A stretch of 24,286 nucleotides of DNA from a virus, in the IMG/VR virus record IMGVR_UViG_3300020171_000131, positions 1 through 24,286 of that record. One strand, given 5' to 3'. The translations under genes were made by a program, and so were the position numbers. Below the pieces are notes generated by a model. It ran no database searches. It was not told where the DNA came from and was given only the letters and a program-made list of their open reading frames with translations. This document shows positions 11,828 through 18,395 of the stretch, in pieces; the stretch's first letter is position 1; every line of letters begins with the position of its first letter.

Positions 11828-11868
11828 AAAGAGTAGCTACTTTCTTTATGAGTAGCAAATTTCTTTAT
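11811..11868 (+). repeat. Operator-like direct and inverted repeats around P3
   Basis: TTTCTTTAT occurs at 11811, 11841 and 11860, the first two followed by G. GAGTAGC occurs at 11831 and 11850. TCTTTAT (11813-11819) and ATAAAGA (11826-11832) form a perfect 7-bp inverted repeat around GGTATG that covers the -10. GTAGCTAC (11833-11840) is palindromic. A further inverted partial copy, TAAAGAAA, lies at 11887-11894. The arrangement fits binding sites for a dimeric repressor. Confidence 0.6.
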
Positions 11869-11882
11869 ACTTTGTAAAATGG

Positions 11883-12401
11883 ATGGTAAAGAAATTGTCG
11901 AAGTTGCCGGAAATCAGGAATAAAATGGAAATGATTGATATCAAATCAATCAAACTTAATCCGGATAATCCAAGACTTATCAGGGACGATAAATATAAAA
12001 AACTTGTTCAGTCAATTAAAGACTTTCCACAGATGTTAGAAATAAGGCCGATAGTCGTTAATTCAGACATGATAATCCTGGGCGGCAATATGAGGCTTAA
12101 GGCTTGCCAGGAAGCTGGATTAAAGCAGATACTGATTATTAAAGCCGATGATCTTACGGAAGAACAGCAGAAAGAATTTATAATCAAAGACAATGTTGCC
12201 TTTGGAGAATGGGACTGGGATATCCTGGCCAATCAATGGGATGAACTTAAATTAGTTGAATGGGGACTGGATATTGAGAATAATAATTTTGATCCTGGAA
12301 ATGAATTTGAGCAAGGACAATTGGATGAATTAGAACCTAAAATAATAATCTGCCCACATTGTAATAAAGAAATAAATTTAAGAGATATGAATGATGTCTG
12401 A
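11883..12401 (+). CDS. ParB/Srx-fold protein, partner of Mom
   Basis: The 172-aa protein is a second ParB N-terminal-like protein: NPDNPR at residues 26-31, GGNMRLKAC at 67-75, IKDNVAFGEW then DWDILANQWDELKLVEWG (111-128), and a C-terminal CPHC (157-160). It shares the DWDILANQWDELKLVEWG block and the cysteine half-ribbon with the protein at 7270-7776, but elsewhere the two differ. The start is uncertain: 11883 gives the longest form without a ribosome site, while the in-frame ATG at 11925 has AGGAA 4 nt upstream and may be the true one. The last 11 nt overlap the Mom gene. It may guide or license modification, as inferred from pairing alone. Confidence 0.8.
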   Translation: MVKKLSKLPEIRNKMEMIDIKSIKLNPDNPRLIRDDKYKKLVQSIKDFPQMLEIRPIVVNSDMIILGGNMRLKACQEAGLKQILIIKADDLTEEQQKEFIIKDNVAFGEWDWDILANQWDELKLVEWGLDIENNNFDPGNEFEQGQLDELEPKIIICPHCNKEINLRDMNDV

Positions 12402-13062
12402 AAGACCAATATTAAAACTTGATTGGTGTACTCATAAAGCTGCTAAATATGCTTGCGAAAATTGGCATTATAGTGAATCTATTCCGGTTGGAAAACTTGT
12501 AAAAATCGGGGTTTGGGAAGACGATAAATTTATAGGAGTAGTTATATTTGGAAGGGGAGCAAATAGAAGTCTGTTGTCACCTTATAGATTAAAACAAGAT
12601 GAGGGTTGTGAATTGGTAAGAATAGCATTAAAAGAACATAGGAATGAAGTAACTAAAATTGTAAAGATAGCAATTGATTTATTGAAAAAATTATGCAATA
12701 AATTATTGTTGATTATTTCATTTGCAGATGATGGACAGGGACACATCGGGAGCATTTATCAAGGCGGAAATTGGATTTATACAGGATATATTAAACAAAA
12801 AAGCAAGGCAATATATAAAGGGAAAATCGCACATAGAAGAACTTTTGATGCAGCGGGAATAAAAGGTTATGAATCAATGGATGCTCATAAAAAATATAGA
12901 TATTTAATGCCATTAACGAAAGAAATGAGAGATAAAGTTATACATCTTAAAAAAGATTATCCTAAGCGTCCGAAACAAGCGATGGATACGACCAGTATCA
13001 CAGCGGCGGGGCAGTACCGACCCGGACGCTCCATAAATCAAATGGAAACGATAAATGCCTAA
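12391..13062 (+). CDS. mom: Mom-family adenine modification enzyme
   Basis: The 223-aa protein matches the Mom family of phage Mu type, GNAT-fold enzymes that convert adenine in DNA to an N6-modified (acetamido/carbamoylmethyl-type) base and so block many restriction enzymes. Blocks in order are NWHYSESIPVGKLVKIGVWE (24-43), FIGVVIFGRGAN (47-58), CELVRIAL (73-80) and SFADDGQGHIGSIYQGGNWIYTG (110-132). A basic tail KDYPKRPKQA follows. The start is MM at 12391/12394, inside the end of the ParB-like gene. The regulated promoter P3 is consistent with the need to restrain Mom, which is toxic in Mu. Host recognition and exact chemistry are inferred from family membership. Confidence 0.9.
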   Translation: MMSERPILKLDWCTHKAAKYACENWHYSESIPVGKLVKIGVWEDDKFIGVVIFGRGANRSLLSPYRLKQDEGCELVRIALKEHRNEVTKIVKIAIDLLKKLCNKLLLIISFADDGQGHIGSIYQGGNWIYTGYIKQKSKAIYKGKIAHRRTFDAAGIKGYESMDAHKKYRYLMPLTKEMRDKVIHLKKDYPKRPKQAMDTTSITAAGQYRPGRSINQMETINA

Positions 13063-13477
13063 ATCCAACAAACCTAAAACTGATAAACAATCGAAAACCA
13101 AGCCGATAAAGCGGTCACCTAAATTTACGAAAATAGACATATTAAAAAGGGCTTTGATAGAGGCGTTAGAAAAACATCTCGGAATTGTTACATCTGCCTG
13201 TAAAACCGCAGGATGCTGCCGAGAAACATTTTACATATATTACAGAGAAGATCCAGAATTTAAAAAAAGAGTTGATTCTATCGGCGAAATGGCTCTTGAC
13301 TTTGCAGAATCGCACTTACATAAACAGATTCAGGACGATAACCCCACATCAACGATATTCTACTTGAAATGCAAAGGTAAGCATCGGGGCTATTATGAAA
13401 AGCAGGAAATTGAAATCACTGATCGCAAAATCGAAATAAACGTCATAAAACCGGATGACCTGAAAGATGATAAATAA
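13055..13477 (+). CDS. terS: Terminase small subunit
   Basis: The 140-aa protein has a basic N-terminus (KPKTDKQSKTKPIKRS) and a helix-turn-helix (IVTSACKTAGCCRETFYIYYREDPEFKKRV, about 44-73). The C-terminal stretch LHKQIQDDNPTSTIFYLKCKGKHRGYYEKQEI is characteristic of phBC6A51-type small terminases. Small terminase recognises the packaging site and regulates the large subunit. It overlaps the Mom gene by 8 nt and the large-subunit gene by 11 nt, the canonical gene order for packaging. The cut-site type (cos or pac) cannot be told from this. Confidence 0.88.
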   Translation: MPKSNKPKTDKQSKTKPIKRSPKFTKIDILKRALIEALEKHLGIVTSACKTAGCCRETFYIYYREDPEFKKRVDSIGEMALDFAESHLHKQIQDDNPTSTIFYLKCKGKHRGYYEKQEIEITDRKIEINVIKPDDLKDDK

Positions 13478-14762
13478 ATGGATATGGGCTATAATCATGG
13501 CAGTAACCTTTAATCTGACGGTTGATCTGTCAAACCTGCGTTCTATAACTAACGATAGGTATTATCAGTTGTACAAATGCAAATCATTATATATGCTGCT
13601 ATACGGCGGAGCAAGTTCCGGGAAGTCTGTATTTATAGCGGATAAATTCACGTTCAGGATATTGACAGAACAGCATCAGAAGTTCTTATACCTCAGAAAG
13701 ATAGGCGCATCATGCCGCGATTCTGTGTTCAGAGAGGCTATAAAGTCAGCAGAGAAATTCGGACTTGTAAAAAACAAAGACTTTTTTGTAAATGAAACCC
13801 GGCTTGAAATCAGTTTCCCGACATTTGATTCAACGATATATTGCCGCGGCTTGGATGATCCAGAAAAGATAAAATCAATCGAAGGCATTACAAGCATGTG
13901 GCTTGAAGAAGTTACAGAGTTCTTGCGGGACGATAAAGAAATATTATCGCTCAGGATGCGGGGTATTAAAGACACATACGAACAAACAATATATTCCTGC
14001 AATCCGATAAACATCAGCCATTACGTTAAAACTGACATGGTAGATCAGCATCCACAACCCGATCCTGATTTTATGATAATGCATTCGACATATAAAGATA
14101 ACAGATTCCTGACAGCAAGCGATATCAAAAAGATAGAATCAAAGACAGGCTATCATTATGAAGTTTATACCCTCGGCAAATGGGGCGTTATAGGCAAACC
14201 GGTATATCCTGACTACAGCGTTGAGAATATCTGCCAAGACTCATTTCAGTACGATAATTGCAGTTTTGGCACAGACTTTGGATTCACTCATGCAAATGTA
14301 AAACTTCTTACAGCACGGGACGAAAAAGGCGATCAGTTCATCTTGAAAGAAGTATCAGGCGAAGGATGGACGAATCAGGAGTTTATAGAACGAAGTCAGG
14401 AAACATTCAGCCAAGGCGAAATAGATACGATCCCGGATTATTGCGATTCACAGGCACCTGATAAAATAGTTGAGTTCAGACGGGCGGGATTCAGATCAGT
14501 CGGAGTTGAAAAATACGCCGGCTCGGTAGTATCCGGGATAGATTATCTGAAAGCCCGGCACACTTATATTCATCCTTCCTGTATCAGAACGATATCTGAA
14601 ATACAGCAATACCAGCATGCTAAGAACAAACACGGAATATACTCCGAAAAGCCGGTTGAAGTATATGACGATGCTATGGCCGCAAATCGGTACTCGATAG
14701 ATAAGCTGAAGAAAAAACGCAGAGATGGAGAAAGGAAGCTATATGCCGTTACAAATTCCTAA
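13467..14762 (+). CDS. terL: Terminase large subunit (PBSX/Terminase_3 type)
   Basis: The ATPase domain has Walker A GGASSGKS (47-54 from the 13467 start) and Walker B MWLEEVTEF (144-152). The C-terminal RNase H-like nuclease has GTDFGF (268-273), YCDSQAPDKI (325-334) and DDAMAANRYS (401-410), supplying the acidic metal ligands. It pumps DNA into the prohead and cuts concatemers. Length (about 421-431 aa) is normal. The start at 13467 adds a hydrophobic MINKWIWAII; the in-frame ATG at 13497 (MAVTFNLTVD) is likely the biological start. Neither has a strong ribosome site, so coupling to the small subunit is expected. Confidence 0.95.
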   Translation: MINKWIWAIIMAVTFNLTVDLSNLRSITNDRYYQLYKCKSLYMLLYGGASSGKSVFIADKFTFRILTEQHQKFLYLRKIGASCRDSVFREAIKSAEKFGLVKNKDFFVNETRLEISFPTFDSTIYCRGLDDPEKIKSIEGITSMWLEEVTEFLRDDKEILSLRMRGIKDTYEQTIYSCNPINISHYVKTDMVDQHPQPDPDFMIMHSTYKDNRFLTASDIKKIESKTGYHYEVYTLGKWGVIGKPVYPDYSVENICQDSFQYDNCSFGTDFGFTHANVKLLTARDEKGDQFILKEVSGEGWTNQEFIERSQETFSQGEIDTIPDYCDSQAPDKIVEFRRAGFRSVGVEKYAGSVVSGIDYLKARHTYIHPSCIRTISEIQQYQHAKNKHGIYSEKPVEVYDDAMAANRYSIDKLKKKRRDGERKLYAVTNS

Positions 14763-17700
14763 GTCAAATATATCATCAATCGAAGAAGCCAGGGCACGTC
14801 TGCTGCAAGAAAAGCAGGCCGGCTTAGAGAACGACTCCGGAGAAATGAAGAAATACAAGCCGAATAAATATACATACGTTCAGGACTATGAGAATCAGCT
14901 ACAAACATCCTGGTATTCGATGGTCAGGAATAAAGACATATATGACTACGACTCATTCTTTTACGCCATATCGAAGCATCCGGCGGTATATGCCGTAGTC
15001 AACAAGATAGTTGAAAATATGTTCAAGGGCGGCTATGAAATAGTGCCACGTAAAGGCATTAAGCATCCTTCCGAGAAACAAAGGGCGATGCTGGAAGCCT
15101 ATCTTGCAAATGTCCATCCCGATGGCTACACTTTCATGGAAATAATGAAAGATGCCTGGACAGACTGCCTGCCGTGCGGAACGAAGTTAGTCCAGATAGA
15201 TGAAAAATATCCCTACCTGTACGGCAATCTTGATTTCGGAACCTTCAGGCCGAACATAAACGAATATGGCCTGTTTAATGAAGGCTGGAAGTGGGAACAG
15301 ATAATCCTTGGCCAGGTAGTAGCACAATTATTTCAGGGTCAATATATCTGGTATCGGCTCCCCGGCAAGCATATTTTGATATATCCAAGATCCCCGCTTG
15401 AGCCGCTTCTTACCGGGATTGAAACAGACTTGTTCGGCAAACTGTTCAACAAAAACAGATTCACAAATTCAAGCTCATTTGGCAATATATTCATACTTCC
15501 GGAAAATTCAGACAGCATGGACGCAAAAACATTGAAAGCATATATTGAACAGAACTATGTTTCGCAGTCCGATTCATTCGGTGAACTAACGACAGATAAT
15601 TCATATAAAAATCTTGTGCTTTACAACGGCGCAAAGATAGATCAATCAATCGTAGACAGATTCAAGGATATAGACTTCATTCAACTTCGCAGCGTAACAA
15701 TAAAAGATGTCTGTATGTGCTTTGATATGCCGCTCAGGGTGATGAGCATAGAGGAATCAGGATTAGGACAGGCCGGTGCAAACGATGCAGCTATGAGTCA
15801 ATTTTACGGTGATCTGATTATTCCACAGCAGACTATGTGGGAAGATCAGACGGATGCTCAGTTGACGTTGGGGCGGCTTGAATGTACAGACTGGCGGATT
15901 CAGCTTATACGGCCAAAATGGATTAACGAGGAAAAGTTTACTAATCTCGCTATAAGCCTGAAGGAAAAAGGCGTACAGACAGCAGATGAAGCTAGATTCA
16001 TGCTAAAAGATTTATATTCACACCTTGGCTACGGCAAGAACAATGGCATTGAACTTCAGGACTGGGAAAATATCGCAGTTTCAGAACTGACACAGGATAA
16101 AGTATTAAATGGTGCGCAGGTACAAAGCGCAATAAATATAGTTACCTTGGTTGCACAAGGCGTTATGCCGAAAGATGCAGCTTTGGGTCAACTGATGGTT
16201 ATGTTCAATTTAACGGAAGAACAAGCCAAAAAAATATTAGGCTCTATAAAAAGCAGCGCGACAACCCAGAAGTCATGCGGTCATAACCACAAAAAACTAA
16301 TCGAAGATAATAACATCCCTGAAAACATCAGGCAGGCAGCAGAGAAGGCGCGTAAGGCTTGGAATTACAGGATGGTTGAATCAGACTTGAACGAAGGTGA
16401 AAATGCGATACAGACTGAATTTGACGCTATATCCGATAAAATGTTCGCAGACGCGAAAAAACAGGCATCATTGGCTTGGAAATCACCGGATAATCAGATT
16501 ATGTTTACTTTCAAGCTGAAATATAAGGCTGATCTGGATTCATTACTCAGGATTGAATCAGCCAAGATATTTGACTCCGGACGCAAAGATGTTGATTCAC
16601 AGATGGGTAAAAGATCATGTCGCAAGGCCGATCTTGATACTCTGAACAAATATAAGCAGTTAGTCAAGAAGGAATCAAAGCAGGCCTCCGAGGATTGGTA
16701 CATCAGACTTGAGAAGGAAATGAATATAATTTACAACTCAGCCATCGCTCAGAAACTATCTGAGAATCAGCTTATTAAAAAGATGTCTGATAGATTCGAT
16801 GTCCTGAGAAATTCTTCACCTGCAATAGTCCGCACAATGACAACAGGATTTTATAACTTGGGCCGGGCCGAAATGATGTATGAAGTAGGTGACTTTGTTG
16901 AGTATGTCCAGTTCAGCGCGATTATGGACGATAGGACGACAGAACGATGCGAACGACTCGATGGAGACATCATGCGAAAAGATTCTGATTTTGAGAAGAT
17001 TATGCCGCCGTTGCATTATAATTGTTTCATAGACGGGCAAACTGCAATCTATACATCAAAGGGATGGGAGCAAATAAAAAATATAGAGTTGGGCGATTTA
17101 ATATTAACTCACAAAGGGAAATTCAAACCAGCAACCTTTATTCATCATAAGAAAAATCCTACAAGCTATGACGGCGATGTCATAAAAATAACGATTAAAA
17201 TGAAGAAAAGAAATGCAAAAGGATTCTGTGAAAACTTTATCACGACAACCCTGGATCATCCTTTTTTAACTCAGCGTGGTTGGGTCAAGGCCTGTGAATT
17301 GAATAAAAATGACAAACTCAATACCTTGGCGTTTAAATGTAAAGAATGTGGTGAAGTAATGCCTTGGAGACCGTGGGGTTATTGTATAGAAAATATGGAA
17401 ATGCCAAAATATTGTTCAGGTGAATGCGCAATGAAAAACAATGTTGCCACAAAATGGTCAGATGAAAGGAAAAAGAAACAATCAAAAATGACAACGCTGC
17501 AATTAAAAAGAGAATATGATTGTGGTATAAGAAGCGGAAGCGAAATAACTAAAAAAGCACATGAAAAAACAAAAGAAATGGCCGCAAAAGGAGAACATCC
17601 ATTTCAAAAAACAGAAGTACGAAAATATGCATTAAAAAAAAGAATGGAAAGTGAAAAATGGAAATTGGCAAATGAAGCAAAAAGAGGAGAAAATAATGTA

Positions 17701-18384
17701 ATGCATCGTCCGGAAGTGGCCAAAAAAAGTGGAGAATCACAAAAAATATATTGGTTAAATAATCCAGAAAAACATTCAAACAGGAAAATGGGTCTTGCGA
17801 TCATGAAAGGACAAATGGGATATATTTCAAAGGGACAACGTTCATTATATGACATTCTGAAAAAAATATTTCCAAATGCAGAATTAGAATATCCTGTTAA
17901 ATTAAATGGAAAACTCTATTATCTGGATATAGCAATTCCGGAACATAAAATAAACTTCGAATTTGATGGTTCATACTGGCACAATAAACCGGGTTGTAAG
18001 GAAAAAGATATAGAAAGAGATTTAAATTTATCTAAAGACGGTTGGAATGTTATCAGATATGTAGATCACGTTCCGGCAAAAGATAGTATTTATGAAGAAG
18101 TGTCAAGAATTATGGCAAATCATAATGATGAATACTGTTTTTCAGAAGTAGATATAGAAAAAATAGAAAGATGGAAATTAAAAAAGGCAAGAAGATTATA
18201 TAATATTTCTGTACAGGATGATGAAAGTTATATCGCAAAGGGATTTGTAGTTCATAACTGTCGCAGTATACTACTTCCAATAACTCAGGAAGACGTAAAA
18301 GAGAACAAAAAACTATCCGAAACTACACCGGATAAAGAAATCAATAAAATATTAAATGACACAGCCGGATTCGATAGGCTGTAA
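14743..18384 (+). CDS. Portal-MuF fusion protein interrupted by an intein
   Basis: The 1213-aa precursor starts at 14743, behind AAAGGAA; the ATG at 14725 lies in the terminase gene. Residues 1 to about 500 are a phage portal, the dodecameric DNA channel (markers: NKIVENMFKGGYEIVP, RFKDIDFIQLR, ESGLGQAGANDA). After a Cys/His linker (KSCGHNHKK) comes a Mu gpF-type head morphogenesis domain ending with DDRTTERCERLDGDIM and PPLHYN/CRSILLPI. The MuF core is cut at Asn760/Cys761 by a 412-residue intein (761-1172). Splicing would give an 801-aa portal-MuF protein. Portal and MuF are usually separate neighbouring genes; fusions occur in some phages. The intein stretch is visibly more A-rich than the flanks, suggesting recent arrival. 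Confidence 0.93.
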   Translation: MPLQIPKSNISSIEEARARLLQEKQAGLENDSGEMKKYKPNKYTYVQDYENQLQTSWYSMVRNKDIYDYDSFFYAISKHPAVYAVVNKIVENMFKGGYEIVPRKGIKHPSEKQRAMLEAYLANVHPDGYTFMEIMKDAWTDCLPCGTKLVQIDEKYPYLYGNLDFGTFRPNINEYGLFNEGWKWEQIILGQVVAQLFQGQYIWYRLPGKHILIYPRSPLEPLLTGIETDLFGKLFNKNRFTNSSSFGNIFILPENSDSMDAKTLKAYIEQNYVSQSDSFGELTTDNSYKNLVLYNGAKIDQSIVDRFKDIDFIQLRSVTIKDVCMCFDMPLRVMSIEESGLGQAGANDAAMSQFYGDLIIPQQTMWEDQTDAQLTLGRLECTDWRIQLIRPKWINEEKFTNLAISLKEKGVQTADEARFMLKDLYSHLGYGKNNGIELQDWENIAVSELTQDKVLNGAQVQSAINIVTLVAQGVMPKDAALGQLMVMFNLTEEQAKKILGSIKSSATTQKSCGHNHKKLIEDNNIPENIRQAAEKARKAWNYRMVESDLNEGENAIQTEFDAISDKMFADAKKQASLAWKSPDNQIMFTFKLKYKADLDSLLRIESAKIFDSGRKDVDSQMGKRSCRKADLDTLNKYKQLVKKESKQASEDWYIRLEKEMNIIYNSAIAQKLSENQLIKKMSDRFDVLRNSSPAIVRTMTTGFYNLGRAEMMYEVGDFVEYVQFSAIMDDRTTERCERLDGDIMRKDSDFEKIMPPLHYNCFIDGQTAIYTSKGWEQIKNIELGDLILTHKGKFKPATFIHHKKNPTSYDGDVIKITIKMKKRNAKGFCENFITTTLDHPFLTQRGWVKACELNKNDKLNTLAFKCKECGEVMPWRPWGYCIENMEMPKYCSGECAMKNNVATKWSDERKKKQSKMTTLQLKREYDCGIRSGSEITKKAHEKTKEMAAKGEHPFQKTEVRKYALKKRMESEKWKLANEAKRGENNVMHRPEVAKKSGESQKIYWLNNPEKHSNRKMGLAIMKGQMGYISKGQRSLYDILKKIFPNAELEYPVKLNGKLYYLDIAIPEHKINFEFDGSYWHNKPGCKEKDIERDLNLSKDGWNVIRYVDHVPAKDSIYEEVSRIMANHNDEYCFSEVDIEKIERWKLKKARRLYNISVQDDESYIAKGFVVHNCRSILLPITQEDVKENKKLSETTPDKEINKILNDTAGFDRL
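17023..18258 (+). other. Intein with Vsr/EDxHD-like homing endonuclease
   Basis: The insert starts with Cys (CFIDGQTAIYTSKGWEQIKN), has a block B (TTLDHPFLTQRGWVKACEL), and ends VVHN followed by an extein Cys. These are Cys1, the conserved TxxH and the His-Asn/Cys splice junction of a class 1 intein. Between the Hint halves lie a treble-clef-like segment (CKECGEVMP, YCSGECAMKNN), basic NUMOD3-like repeats and a nuclease core. The core has KGQRSLYDILKKIFP, LYYLDIAIPEHKINFEFDG, SYWH and DLNLSKDGWNVIRYVD, a pattern of Vsr-like (PD-(D/E)XK-related) homing enzymes rather than LAGLIDADG. All splicing residues appear intact. Confidence 0.92.
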
Positions 18385-18395
18385 GGAGTATTAAA

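Noticed and set aside
13676-14014. 112-aa minus-strand frame
   Set aside because: It is antisense to the Walker region of the large terminase and has no motif or start signal.
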